From Mycteria americana (Eukaryota; Chordata; Aves; Ciconiiformes; Ciconiidae), in contig NC_134369.1 in the NCBI RefSeq assembly GCF_035582795.1, forward strand, positions 54,126,001 through 54,190,000: DNA of 64,000 bases. The letters are read 5' to 3'. This document shows, piece after piece, positions 46,529-60,600 of the stretch. Made by a program: the position numbers and the translations under genes. Positions within the stretch are counted from its first letter, which is position 1. Each line of letters starts with the position of its first letter. Below the pieces are notes generated by a model, which saw only the letters and a list, made by a program, of their open reading frames with translations, did not search any database and had not been told where the DNA came from.

Positions 46529-47659
46529 TTTTCCTATTGGAAGAAAACAGGCAGTTTTCCTACACATAATGCGATGCTGAACTTGAAGCAATGAGCTCCT
46601 CTTATTCACAAAAGATAAATTTTTTTTAAACACAATATTTCTTTCTAAAGTAAATTCATTAGTTAGTTATGAAATAAGCTCAATTCCTATTTCTGTCTTT
46701 CAATAATTATTTTTCTCGTTCCAATAATAAAGTAATACAACTTATTTGAGATCTTAAGAGAGCAAAATGTGTCTCTTGAAGGTTAAAAAGGAATGTTGTA
46801 ATTAAACTAATCTGTTGTATCTCACTGTAACACCAGTATATTATAAGTATAGTCAGGCAAACAGCTCGGATCATTAGCAATAATTAGTCTAAGCTATCTC
46901 TGTATGATGTTTGGTTTATATTAGGAGCAGTGATGCAGGAAGAGATTAATACAGCTGTTAACTACAACGCCTGGAGTTTATTTTACCCAGTGGCATTACT
47001 TGTAAAAGACTCTTTGTGTGTAGGCTGGGCTTTCTGTAATGTTACTAGTCACTAAATCAGCTGAAGCGAAGCTGGGACATTGGTACAAAAGATAAATGGT
47101 ATGCCTCAACCATGACTTCTTTTCTGCTTGCTATTATCTGCCCTGTAGGGTTTTCTCCACATAGCTCTTCCTCCCTCTGCAGCTGATCCCTTGTAGCAGT
47201 AAGACTAGTAGATGCTGCAACACCTTTCTTAGGAAAAAAAAAAAATTAAAAAAAAAAGCATGTTGTTTTAAGTCTTCTTATCAGTCTAGTGTGGACTCGC
47301 AAAACTAAAATTCAATACTAAAATACTTTTATAGTATAGCTGTAGTATGGCACTAAAAGTTACTTTGATACTTTGTGTATTGCTATACCAGAATTTGTTT
47401 TTTAACAAATAGATATTTAAATCTTCAATTTTTGTAGAAAGAACGTTAATATTAAAATAACCTTGTAGTTAATCTTATGGTATTCATACTTATCCCAAGC
47501 CATGTGGCAGGACTTTGTAAACCAGTTTTACAAAAACCAGGAATTAAGAAAGAGGCAACTTAAAAAAAGCTGAATGTGACACTTGAGTAATTAAGAGTAG
47601 ACCCTCTGACACACAACTATTTAGAAATATGCTAGAAGATACATTTATTTTCTTCACTC

Positions 47660-48650
47660 TAGGGCCAGACTCCTAAGGGTGCCACGGCTGCCTGGTGCTT
47701 GCAGAGCAAAACAGGCCGCAGCCGCGGGCTCAGAAGCGGTGTGCGGTGAGGGACGGCCCAGGGCGGCCGAGCCTCCCTGCCTGCCGGCCTCCCCGCTGGG
47801 GCTACGTGTCCCCCTTCTCCCCGCGGTCATCGCTTCAGGGGTGCGCCGACCCACCAGGCCGCCCTCGGGCCTGTGCCAGCTGCGGAGCCCGAGTGCTTAC
47901 AGCACATACGGAGCACTAAGTTCGGTGTGCGCCAAGGAGCTGGCTGGGACAGCTGCTGGGAAAGGGGCAAGGAAGGACCCGGGGAGAAGACGGGGGTTGC
48001 TGAGGGGCGTCAGAGCGAGCTCAGGCACCTCTCACCTCTACGTTAGCGCCCAGCCGCCTGCCAGGCCGCACCTCACCGCACTCTCGCCGCCCCACCGCGG
48101 GGACCCCCGCGGCGGGGCAGGCGGGGCGAGGCGGCCGGCATGAGGGCGGCGCGGAGGCCCCGCCGCGGCCCGGCAGGGGGCGCCGCAGGCGGAGGCCGCG
48201 CACTCTCCGGCGCGGCGCTCCAGAGCCGGCGCGGCCTGCGGCGGGAGCGGAGCCGGGAGGCCGCGGTGGGAGGGGAGGGGGCACGGCACGGCGCGACGGG
48301 AAGGGACCGGGGCTGCGCGACCATGGAGATCGGCACCGAGATCAGCCGCAAGATCCGGGTGAGAGAGAAGCAGCCGGGTCGCTCCCTCACCACCCGCGGC
48401 ACGGGCCTGACCCCGCTTGTGGCGGGCGGGCCCAGCCGATGGCGGAGGCGCCGGGCTCTCTCCGGCCTCCCCTCAGACGCGGGGGCGGCGGCGGCGCTAC
48501 GGGCCCTTCACCGCCGAGCCCCCTTCCCCCGGCGGAAGGAAGCGGCGGGATGAACCCTCGGCCGGGCCGGGGTTACCGGGAGCTCCCGGCGGCGTGCGGC
48601 CTTCGGCCTCGGGGCTCCCCGGGGAGGGGTACGAACAGGAGAGTCATTGT
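47660..48650 (+). promoter_or_regulatory. CpG island, ZC3H14 promoter and first exon
   Basis: GC content and CpG density rise sharply at about 47660 and fall after about 48650. The island surrounds the ZC3H14 start codon at 48323. No TATA box was seen, as is usual for a broadly expressed gene. Long open frames on both strands here (47679-48143, 48021-48402, 48417-48900) are expected in stop-poor GC-rich sequence and are not called as genes. Confidence 0.8.
48323..48358 (+). CDS. ZC3H14: ZC3H14 coding exon 1
   Basis: Encodes residues 1-12, [12 protein letters not shown]. Donor CGG|GTGAGA, phase 0. An ATG at 48140 lies in the same frame with no stop between, so an extended start is formally possible; the 48323 start is the conserved one. 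Confidence 0.95.
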
Positions 48651-51600
48651 TTTGGGAAGCGGAGTCGGGGTCTTACCGTACCCCGGAGGGCAGCAGCCAT
48701 CTCTCCCCCGGAGTTTTCGCCCTGCAGCGGCCCGCCTGGGACGCAGGCCTGGAACCGGGGGCTGCCTGGGAGAGGGAGCAGCCGTAGCGGGGTGTTCTGG
48801 TGTGAGCCCCCGTTACCGTCAGGGCTTGTCAGCTGCTCCCACTCAGCAATCACAGGTTGAAAATCCTGGCAGTTTTTTTTCCTTGCTAAGCCCAGAATGA
48901 CCTTTTATCAAAGCATCCGGGACTCGTTTTCTTTGCACCTTATGAGCCCGGATGGTCTGTGCTTAAAAAAGGACAGCTGGGACTTGGAGGTTGTCTGGTA
49001 TACAATATACCAGGAACTGGTATATTGTAATTATGGTAGAAAGTGTGAGATTCCTGCCAGTTCTCGCTATTCTGCTGTCAGTCCCTCACTGTTACAGTAT
49101 TTGTATCATGAGCAGTGGAGAATAGGAAAGTAACATGTTAAACCGACGTGTTCAAACAGGTAACGAGAAAACTTTGCTAAGCCTCCCACCGTTTTGCAGT
49201 TAGAAGTACTTTGTTGCTCCATCCCTTAAATGCTATTTCATTATTTTTTAGGGTGCTATAAAAGGAAAGTTGCAGGAGCTGGGGGCTTATGTTGGTAAGT
49301 TTTATCATGTGTTTAGCAATCTTTAGGTTCATTGTTGTTAGATAGGAAACAACCAGCTAGTTAATGGAAAAACATATTTACTTATTATTACTTGTGTTAC
49401 TGTATACAGAGGCTTTAAGCATGAGATGAATTATCTGAAGTGCTGGACTAGTATGAAAGGAAAAGACTTACTTCACAAAATATGTATAGTCTAAGCATAA
49501 GAGGAGGCAGTACGTGGACACCCATGTATGAAGAACTAAAAGGAAATAACTAAAAGGCTAACAGTCTCCCCTTTCAAGGAGAAATGGTGGCAAGGGATTT
49601 GAAAGAAAAACAAACAATGATGTGTCTGTGAATATTTAAGGAAGTTTCTTTGAAGCACAAGGAGAAACAGAAAGTAAGATCCTTGCAAATATAACAGTAG
49701 TTACCTGTGACCACTCTGAGATGGAGTCAGTCTTTCTTAGGCATCTTTTCAACAGCCTTTTGAATTCAGGGCGAGCCGTTTGTGAAAATTAGGAGAAAGG
49801 ATGTTACTATAAGACAGAGATAGGCTGACTGTTTTAGGAGGTGGAGAGGCCATGTCAGAAACATTATGTAGGACAAATATGCAAAATGTAAGAGTTTGAC
49901 TGTTAAGGGAAAAACTAAGAGCTATGTTAAGTTAATGTTGATGAAACATATGTAACTGAATCTTAGAGGCAGGGTGAGATTTTATTTTGGATTGTGAGGA
50001 GAGAGATGTGAGCAGTGTGAATGTCTGCGTTTGGTGGGGTTTTCTTCCTGAATCCAGGAAAATGGATATTGCACTTAAGAGCAGCTGGTTTTTACAGCAG
50101 TAGAAGCTGATAACAACACAGTGTTCTGTTGGAAGCAGAATACCTCAGTCCTGCAACTGCGTTCTTGTCTGTGATACTTCTTGGATTTCCGGTGAAGGAA
50201 AGGAATTGAGAACATAGTTCAGTGATGCCATGAGTTGCAAGACCAAGTTCAAAGTTTGTAGTTTGATCTTGAATTCATCTTACTTCCTATTTAAAGGGGG
50301 CCATTGTATCTGTGGAATCAAAATGTATTGACTCCGTAGAAGAGAGTTACCTGCGAGCTGACGTTCTGAACTCCGCAGGTGCCAAGGAACCGTGTTTAGA
50401 ATTTTTTCATTGTAAGGTTGTCTTTTTTCACCATCTCAAAAGTTGTATCTTTCAGTAACTCATTTTTGTTTTTTTACTGTCATTCCAGGTTTCAGTTTCT
50501 CAGTTCTTGATTCTTTGTCTGCTTTTTCCTGCAATTCTGAAAAAAATCGTTCTTATCTCTAATTCCAAGATGCTGGTAGAATACAAGTAATCTTTGATTC
50601 CAACTATGGCTGATTATTCTTTCTCTGTTTTTCTTTTCTTTCTGTTCTTCTTCTATATTCAGAAGGCAGTTCCCAAGATCAGCATACAATGTCTGCACTT
50701 TCTTCTCAGTCAGCTTGTGAACTTCTTTAAATAACTTTGTATTCTTTATTGCCAAGTCTGACTTCACTTGGCCTCTCTTTTGTTTTTAAACCACTGGTTC
50801 CAAATTTCTGTCGTTTTTCAGGTTTCTTTTCTTGACTAGAGTATTTTGGACAACTTTCCAAGTAATGTTTTTCAAAAACTCTCTATTTCTTCTTCTTAGG
50901 TAACTGGTAAAAATCGGTTCTCCCTTATTCTAGCCTCTGTGAGCAAGAACCATGCTTTTGTTTCTTTCTGTAACTGCTAGTTCTTTTCTTTCAAAAAGTC
51001 TTCTACAACCAGACGTGATGAAACTTATTTGTTGTGTAGAACTTGCAAAGGAAAAATTCATATCTGTGAAGCAAAATAAAGATAGTTAAATATTTATCAA
51101 CTATCAAAATTTTCAAAAGGCATACAATTTTAAGTTGGCATAAGCCAGCACAGTCAGTGAGAGAAGCAGTAGTTGTTTTCTTTCTTTCTTTCCTTCTTCT
51201 ATTGTTACAGGTAATTGTGCTAACTTATATTTTGATCTATACTTAAAGTATCTTCTTTACTTTATCACATGTTGAACCACCTGAGGAGCTGATCAGGTTT
51301 AAAAGTAGCGTGGCCAAAAAATAAAATTCATTCTGAATTCCTAGATCTGGGTATCCATCCATCTTGTGCAACTTGTAGTTTACATTTAAAAAAACCACAC
51401 CAAAAAAAAGTTAGGGTTTAGGCTAGGAATGTGTTATGTTGGAACACTTGAATAGTGATAGTGGAGTGCAGGTACAATGTATGAATGTTATTTCTGTAGT
51501 CTAGGGTACAGATGAATTATTTACAAGGTACATAGAGAGGCATAGAAGAAAGGCCATTCCTTTGATTTGTATTTTGATTTCTATTTAAGATTTTTCATTT

Positions 51601-54600
51601 TTTAGGTCTTTTTAATGTTGTGTACAGACTTAACTTGATGAAATGAGTACGGCTATGTTAGTGCCTTGGTTCAAATTCACAATTTGAAGTGGATTTCCCA
51701 ACTATCTTCACTTACTATTGTTATGTTCATGTCATGGAGTGGTATTGGAGAGCATGAGGGGTTTGATTAAACTAAATTGAAATATGTGCTCAAAAAGCAT
51801 ACCTAATGCCCTCGAGCAACATATGCACCATTCAGTCCTTCAGAGTAGATCAGAGCTAGGCCAAAGTAAAAAGCCCAAACCCTAAACTCCCCAAACCCTT
51901 AATGTATGAATGTCAGATTCTGAGTACCTTCCTATCCATTCTGATGAGTAGGTGTACCCTGTGTGAGCAGTCCAGCAGGGGAAGGGATTTCTCACTGTGT
52001 ATGAAATTGCATACGTTGGGGAGTTAGAGAATCAGACTCTTGGGGTTGCTTTTGTTTTTTTTTTAAAGGCCTGATGTTCATTGTTTTTGTATGTGGAAAA
52101 TCTGGAAGTTAATACAGTTTTGATTCTAAATGAATCACAAATCAGAAGGGGATATTTATCTGTTTGGCCTTCTAAACTAAAGGAAATTTGACTGGGATAA
52201 GGTGCTATATTTGACAATATTTGAAGTTATGAAAATTGTAGATGGTTGTTAGTGTTCAAGTAAAAGGATATAGGCAGCAGGGTGGCTTTTTTTTTATTTT
52301 GTCCTTTTTGTGTTTTATATACTCACTTTTTAAACACTTTGATCTTACCTTCAGCTTATGCTTTTGTGAAGTTGACGATCTTTTATTCCTCACTCATAGC
52401 TGAAACTTGTGTTGAACCTCAGAGGAAATGGAAGTCTTGTTAATTTGCTTACCTAATCCTCTGCCTGCAGAGTCATTATAGTAAACTGGAAAAAAAAATT
52501 CTGGTTACATGTTTAAGGATGTTTGCTATGTCTTTTATGATTTATTATACTTTCAAACAACATATTTCTCTTTCTATTAGATGAAGAGCTCCCTGATTAT
52601 ATTATGGTTATGGTGGCCAATAAGAAGAGTCAGGAGCAGATGACAGAAGACCTTTCCCTTTTCCTTGGAAACAACACTGTCAGGTTTACTGTCTGGTATG
52701 TTTGTTAGCTACTTGTCATACTTCTTACCAGTAATCAGGACTGCTTTCTATAACTGAAACCTGAGAATTTAAGAAGTTACTTATATTCCCATTGTGTAAC
52801 TTACATTAATCAAAACTTTTACTTTGCAGGTCTAATAAGTAAATTATTTTTAGTCTGTCAACAGTTAGGCTATTGCAGTGATAATTAAGTGGCAAAGGAC
52901 TGGGGGGCTTATATTCTTTGTTTGCTCATAAGTCCAGTCAGATTTTTGAATGAAGTGTGAAATGCTCAGGTAAGTGAGGGCCATATGTTGACTTAAAAAA
53001 AATTATTCCTGCAAAGCCCACTGTGAGCATGAGAGTGTTATTCACTGTAGTTAGATGTAAAATAGTTCTTCAAAGACAAACTTCTTTGCTTTTATGCTAA
53101 TAGTGCTTCAGATTGCTGTTGTGCATGGGAATTACTATATCAGGACAGATGAGCAGTGGATCTAATTCTGTATACCGTCTTTGACAAGGCTTAGCACCAA
53201 ATCCTTAGGTATTCCCACCTCTCAGGCTGTTTATTTATTACCACCACTCAGCTCTACAAAACAAAAGTAGAACCCCAGAATTATTGTGAGCAGGACAAAT
53301 TAGCACCAGACAAACTCTTTTCTAAACTCCTGACAGTGTGGATTAATTTGTGCTATGCTGCATGACAGCCTTAGCCATTATATTTCTCATGCATTTTCTA
53401 ATACTGAATTTGACTACAGTGTAAACCTTTAATTAACTCCATGTTTCAGAGCATCCAAACAGATATTTCACTCCAGAGATTTTTCTTGCTTTCAGAATTG
53501 TGTATTTTTTCAAGTTAATCTTATTTCTGAGTCTCTAACCTAATACAGTTTTACAGAACGTTATTTTGTTTTGTATATATTAGAGAATTACTACACTTTT
53601 TTCTGCTTTTTCAGCTTGCTTCCCTTGGAGTTTTCATACTGACTTTCATACTGGTTACATTCACTTCCAGTATTTCTTCTATGTGATTAGTCAAGTTCCA
53701 CTTTATTTGGTTAGGAGCTTTTATGCTATTAAATAGCAGAGAGAAACATTTTAGAAGTTGGGTATGTTATGAAACCATAAACATTGACAAAAAGTGAAAA
53801 TTAGTTCCAGCTATTACAATTCACTGTATTAACCATTTAAACTGATGGATTTCCATGTGACAGTGTTACTTGTATAGATGTAATTTCAGTTTGCTTTCAA
53901 AGTTTTCAATTTTTTCCCAGCGTTTGTCAAAAATATAAGAAAGGAGTGCAATTAAGCATGCATCCCTTTTTTTTAAAAGTACACAGGCATTTATGTTCTT
54001 AATTCCCTCTTGTGGTCTGCCTAGGCAAAACTTTTGGGTTTCGCTGTATCAGTAAGTCACGCAGTTGTCTTTCTTATAGTAGTTTTGGGAATCATTTAGA
54101 CAAATTAGTGATTTTTACAAGTTGATGAGGGTAATAATAATGGCAATAAGAAATAGCACAATAATATGTATCAGAAAACACTTCTATGGCTTTGTAAATG
54201 AAACTAAAACTTTATTGAAAAAATAATAAAGATGTAGAGAAAGCAAATTTCAGCAGGGAAGAGAAATCAAGATTTTTTTATATATATATATATTTAGAAC
54301 TGGATATCAACTATATGTAGATATTATACCTCCTGCTGGTTTTGATACATGCTTAAATTCTAAATATAATGAGTCTTTTATTCTCAATTCAGTATCCACA
54401 TTCACTTATAAATACAAATTCAATTTCAGAGTGCTTTATCAGGTAACGAAGTAGGTATTGGTTAAAAGAATGATGGAAAAGAAGACAAGATGAAACCTAT
54501 GCAATAAGCTGTAAAAGGAGTGGTGGAAAAAAGTTAAATAGCATTGTAGTTGGGAGGTTTATATGCTTTTATTTCTTTTAAAGGCAACCCAGAATGTTTA

Positions 54601-57600
54601 CATTCTTAAGCATTGGGTCTCTGGCTAAAGACAATACTCAACAAGGTCTGCCTTCCTTGGTTTGTCTCTGTAGCTGGTAATTCAGGGTCATCTAGCAAAA
54701 GTTTCACAGCAATTCTGTGGCAGACCTGGCAGTCCTGCTGGCTGGCCAACGCTTCTTAGTCTGAACCAAGCGTGAGGTCACAGTTACCTGGAGGTCAGTG
54801 TGAAAACTGATATGCATCAGCAGAGCTCAGCTGACGAAACTTTTAAGAGTGTTCTAGTGAAAACTCACAAGGAGGTTTGAGAAGCCTTCCTTATACTTAC
54901 ATGCAGTCTTACTTTTCCCAGTTTTCAATGTTTTTGTTCCTTAACTCCTTTCTAATACTCAGTCTAAATTATGGAGGTGTCCATGATCAGGTTTGAATTC
55001 CAAGTAGGATATGTATGTAAGTGTTGGGATTTTTTTTCCTTTTTTTTTTTTCCTTTCTTTTCACTGTAATGTGTGTTTATTTTTAAACAGCATTATTTTA
55101 TAGCCTTTTGATTTCCTGTATTACTTCAGCTTGGTGCCTTTTTCACAGGCAAACAGCAAATTTTGTACCTCGCTGAAATGGTTTTGCTCACCAACATGTC
55201 TCAAAGAATATTGTTGGTATACACAAAGTATGCTGGAAGAATCCTGAGTATGTTAAGTGCTGTGAATTGTATGTTGTTTAGGTTTGTATTTACAATTATG
55301 TTTAACTTTGCTGTGTAATTAAAGTTACATATACGAAGTAAAATTTTCAGCTATATTTTAGGCTTCTAACCTAGGTTTTTTGAATCGCTCCTTTTGAAGA
55401 CACTTAACTCACACTATCAGTTTTAGTGAAACAGTGGAAAGTACTGGCTTTAATTAGGTAAACCAATTAAATGCTACAAGTAGATGATATGATGAATAGC
55501 CTACCTGCATGTATGAAGACTCACTGGAGGCAAGATACTTAAAGCCTCCCTTTTGAGGTTAAACATACATCAGCTGGTGGAAAATGAAATCTTAGATAAA
55601 CGAGATGCTTGTTATAGGGGGGGAAAGGCAGTTGGTTTCTGAAAGATTATTATTCTGAATGTAAGTTAAATTCTTTTATTTCTCCTTTTTCTCTTTTGCT
55701 TCCTTCCCTGTCCCCCATCTATTTCAGGCTCCATGGTGTTTTGGATAAGCTGCGATCTGTGACTACTGGTAAGTAGAGAATCAATTTTGAGTGAAAGTTA
55801 AGTTTATCTCTTCTGTGTAGTGTTGTGTGTCTAAAGAGTTTCAAAAAAGATCTTAGCTGACTGTTTTGTTAATTTTCAGTTTATATGGTCTTTTGGGTCC
55901 TGACTCTTCAGAATATTGCTTTATATTTTGAGATAAAGAGTTTATTTCTGAGTCCAGAATTTATTTCTGGGTGTTTCTGGTTGATGTTTTCAGCTGAAAT
56001 AGCTGAAACAAGCTGAAAGCTTGTGTTTTCAGATCTGCGCAATGTCTTGTTTGCAGTTTCTTAGCTACAGTTACTGCAAAATCTGTATTGCTGTGCTTTG
56101 ATGTAAAAATGAAAGGTACCTGTCTCCACAGAACCAACTAGTGTAAAATCTTCAGAATCTAATATCTTCGAGAGCAACCTTCCTTCCAGCAAAAGCAGTT
56201 CATGTGTGAGTGATGAGAGGAGGCGTGAGGATATCTTGCCACCTCTTGCAGTTTCCAGCACTCGGACTGAAAGAAATGACTCAAGAGTTTCAACTAGCTC
56301 ACAGGAACAAAGGAACACTGCTTCACGGTAAAGCTTCTGGTTACTTACTAACACATGTTCAGACATTAGTAGTTGTGTGACTGTAGTAGTCATTCTGAAG
56401 AGCACAGATACTTGAAAGATCAAAGTAATTTTGAAGAGTAAAGCATTGCTACAATTGGTTGCATAAAAAACGTTAAATCAGGAATTCAGTTCCATTTCTT
56501 TAAGCAACAGATGGGCTTAGATTAATTAACCAAACTAAAAATAGCAATCAGTTATTATAAACAATTATATCTTAATGATTCTTCCCTGCTGGCTTTGTTT
56601 AAAAGACAGTTCTCATTTTCCAGAAGTCTATTTGCAGATGAGTTAATAGTTGGCAATTTCTTATTTTATCAGGCAGTCTTGTGAAGATGGTTCTGCATCC
56701 CGCTTAACATCTACAGTCAAGCCTTTGAGGGAATTGTCACCTTCTGAAGCTGTAATTGACATTAAACCTGAACCAGATGATCTAATTGATGAAGACCTAA
56801 ACTTCGTGCAGGAGAATCCTTTGTCACGGAAGAAACCTATTGTAACTGTAACTTACGGTTCTTCTCGTCCTTCTGCTGAAATCTACCGACCACCAGCTAG
56901 CAGGAGTGCAGATGGCAACATACACGTGCACAGATTGTCACAGCAGGGTAACTTACAGGGGAGCCGGCAGTTAGACACGCAAAGCTGCAGGTCTTTGGAA
57001 ACAGGCCAGCTGTGCAATCCAGAAGCATTTGGCAGCTTAGCAGAAAGTTACAGACCCACCTCCAAACTTAGTGCTGATAAAGTAGGCAGTGAGGTTAGTA
57101 TGATGTAAACTATTGCGATATTTTACACTTGCTAGGAACCTAAATTGCTATGTACACTTCCAGTAAAATCTTGACCTCAGAGAAATTGAAGGACTTCTGT
57201 CACTGATACCAGTCGGTTTGGGATTTCATTCTTTGGGTCCACTGATAAAAAGAGATTGCATAGTTTAACATCATCACCTGACAGGTTGCTGCATCTCAGA
57301 GTTAATTAGCTTGTACATCTTCATGCCATATTGAGTTGGGTTAGCACATTGTTATGATGGGTTAGCACATTGTTATGATGCACATGATGAATCAGAAATA
57401 ATAATTTTGATCTCTAGATCATTGGAACAGCATGATCTTCCATAAGTGCTATGTAAATCTCCAGCTTCACATAGTTCTGTAAATCGGTATTTTTTGGATG
57501 CTGTTTATTTGTACCTGTGCTAGATATACATTAGTCTCTAAAGCCCAGATATGTTGCTTATTAGGATTATTATTATTATTATTATGCTATTTAGAACCAT

Positions 57601-60600
57601 GGCATTTAAGAACTCTTTGGGATGGGTGTTGTACAAGGACAAACTAAAAGGTGATTGCTGCCCTACATACTTTGGAGGCCAGACTAAGCCAGGCAGGGTG
57701 ATAGTCCTAGCTGATAGTTTTAAGACTATCCTTATGAATCAGCTAAGAGCCCTTTGTGAGAGGAATGAAGATTGTTATGGCTGCTAATGTTGTCATGAAG
57801 CAGAAATTTTACATACTTTGTATTCCAAGTGCATCTGTGTTTGTTACTGCTTATATAGTTCTCTGTCTTTGCTACTATTTAGTTCTGTGTAAAGGACAAT
57901 TAATTTTATTCAGAAATCTAGAATGCTTTACAAAGATATGTGCTGATGTCTTTGTTTTTCAAGATGGGGAAGTGAGAATGAGAATATAGTGATTTGTTTA
58001 AGGCTGTACATAAGTCATTGATGAATGACAGTCACATCTCTCCTTGGAAATGTTAGAAGAAGGTCTTGTGATAATTTTCCTCCATTACTATTTCATGAAT
58101 AATGTCCAGAAGAGGGCTATTTCAGGAGTGTTTCTTAGAACTGTGGACCTTTGCTGTATTCTACCTTCTCTTAGACAAGTTTTTGTGCTTTGGGAAGTTT
58201 TACCTTTACAAAGGTCATTTCTGTATGTATTGGGTTCTTTACTGTATCAGTCTTCTGTGTCGGTGTGGTCCAGGTCCATCCCTTAGGATATTTCTTTCTC
58301 CTTGGAGGATATAGGATCATTTAAAGCGTACTGTGTACAAACCTGGCATCCGGATGCCTCGCTGTGCTCCTGTGTAGTTCAGTGCTGAGTGATGGTTCCT
58401 ACAGGAATTATTGACGTGTGCTTTCTCCTATGCTTTCATGCAGCCTAGCATTTAAATTTGTTAGTACCAATTGCGCTGTGGTGGTGGTAAGTGGCTATGT
58501 CAAGAACAAGGACCTTGCACTGCCTAAACTGGACCATCCTGGCTCTGCATAGCTCTATTAGCTCCTTTGGAATATGTCAGCTTGCTAGAAATTAATCCTT
58601 ACACTAATCTGAAATTAGAGTTGATACAGAGGAGAAAGTAATTCATACTGATTTCACTCTTCTCTATCAGACTTTCAACAGGTGCATCTTGAAGGGTGGT
58701 ATGAATTTCTTTGGAAAACCCTGCTTTTTCTGTAGATGTTGGATAAATTGTCTGTACTTTAGACTTTTTTCTTCTCCTTTTCTAAATGTTATTTACACTT
58801 ACATTTTTAATGAGATGTTTCGGTGTAAATATGTCTCATTTCATATTCTCTAGTGCTGTCACCTGTTTCTGCCGACAGTACAGTAGATCTAGACTCATGC
58901 AACTTGAATGGAAGTTCTCCATCTTCTGGCTATAGGTAGAATTGCAATATTTTCTCTGCTGGCTTATTAATACATGCTTTATGCTAAATTAATTGTTTTG
59001 GCTGCTCTGTTTGTTGTAGGAAGAAAGCTCCAGGAAGAGACGGTTGCCTGTTGTAAGCTCAGTAGTCAAAGTGAAAAAGTTCTGTAATGATGGGGAAGAT
59101 GAGGAGGAGGAGGAAGACTATGGATTGCGAACAGGAAGCATCTCCAGCAGTGTGTCTGTACCTGCAAAGCCAGAAAGAAGGTATTTAAGGTCTCGGTGAT
59201 TCTGTGTGGTTTCCAGAATGAATTTAATGAACAAAAACTTTGAAAGTGAAAGTTGGGGAAAACTGTTTGCAGTTTTTAAAATTGGCAGACAAAATTCAGT
59301 AAGTAATTTTTATATTTTTTTTGTACTATCCCACAACTCCGTGGGTGACATGTCTGTTTATACCCCCTTTTTTCCTCTGATTTTGTAACCCGTTTTTATT
59401 ATTGTGCATAAGCTGCAATGGAATGTGAAATTTTACACTATTTGGGAAGTTTACTGGCAAAAGACTGTTAATGTTGGCATGTTTCAGACCAGGTATGTAA
59501 TGTTGTAAACTAATTTTCCAGGAGTTTTAATTGCTTTGTTTTTATTTCGGGAATAGTTTTCAAACCAATTATCACTTGTTCTTTAAGGTGTTTTTAACTT
59601 TTCAAAAGATTTGAGAGGTTTTTCCTTTTTTTTTCCTGCTCCCTAATTCTGTCTGAATGTCCAGGTGTTAGGCAAAGTACCTCAATGGTTTGTATCTGAT
59701 TTTCAACAATAAGAGAAAGAACATTTAAACTATGGAAGAGATGGTTCTACTAGTCTACAGTGCTAGCTTGTATAAGATTTGGTTTAAGCTAATACACTTT
59801 ATTGAATTTATCTTCAGCGCCACAGCACATTTGTCTGATTTAAACTTCCTTATTGTTGATGTTCAAAAACAAACAGAAAGCATTTTTTTTTTTTTACAAC
59901 TAATATGTTTTTGATAGAGTAAGTTTTCAGCTGGATCTTGCTCCCCGGGGCAGCTGCATAATTACTAGTGCCAACACAAATGTAGCAACAGGCATGTGAG
60001 GGGCAGAGGTGGGAGGAAATGAATGGCAGAGTTTGTGCCTTTCAGATGCAGCATGGTTTTATAGCAGCTTAAGCTGCGAGGTGAAAGCACGCCTCTGGAC
60101 TTCCATTTTTGAGAGCATTTTGTGGATCCCCATCTACTCAGAGAACAGATTAACAAGATGAAAACAAATATAGATAAAGTGCTTTTAGATTATGATTTTT
60201 TTCTATCAGTATTATGCATAACTGTGTTGACCTGTTGAAATATCTGTGTTTAACATGGATACAGTTTCTGTTGCAATTCATGTACAATTCGTTATTTTTT
60301 TTATCTCCCTTAGACCTTCATTGCCACCCTCAAAACAGGCCAATAAGAATTTAATACTGAAAGCAATCTCTGAAGCACAGGAATCGGTTACAAAAACAAC
60401 CAATTATTCCACTGGTAATTAGCATTATTTTTGTTTGTGCTAAGCTATAATATTTCCAAGTTCTGTTTTATAAATCCAAGCTAAAGATAGCACTTAGAGA
60501 GAAAACAGAATGTTAAATAGCTCATGTCAGTGATACACATAAGGGATTTTCCATGTCCTGTGAACATTACTTTAATCTTCAGTGATGAATTATGAAAGCA

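Larger units (their letters stand above)
41034..47659. other. Intergenic region between head-to-head PTPN21 and ZC3H14
   Basis: About 6.6 kb without a recognised gene. It is AT-rich apart from moderate GC near 43.3-43.9 kb. There are strong donor-like sites on the minus strand at 43335 and 43459, and a G-rich hairpin at 42062-42123. Open frames up to 137 residues (for example 43559-43972) have no recognisable domain. Confidence 0.6.
48359..56131 (+). other. ZC3H14 introns 1 to 4
   Basis: Introns at 48359-49251, 49295-52580, 52696-55727 and 55769-56131. Intron 1 starts in the CpG island. The other introns are AT-rich, with short T runs near 52280 and 55030. No other gene or clear mobile element was seen. 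Confidence 0.7.
57094..59019 (+). other. ZC3H14 intron 6
   Basis: A 1.9-kb intron. It has a 21-base tandem duplication at 57338-57379, an ATT repeat at about 57565-57585, and a candidate cassette exon at 58854-58935. The short open frames at 57551-58314 show no recognised domain. Confidence 0.65.

Noticed and set aside
47679..48900. Several open frames of 70-154 residues on both strands around the ZC3H14 start
   Set aside because: They overlap one another in all frames inside a CpG island. Only the frame through 48323 matches a known protein.
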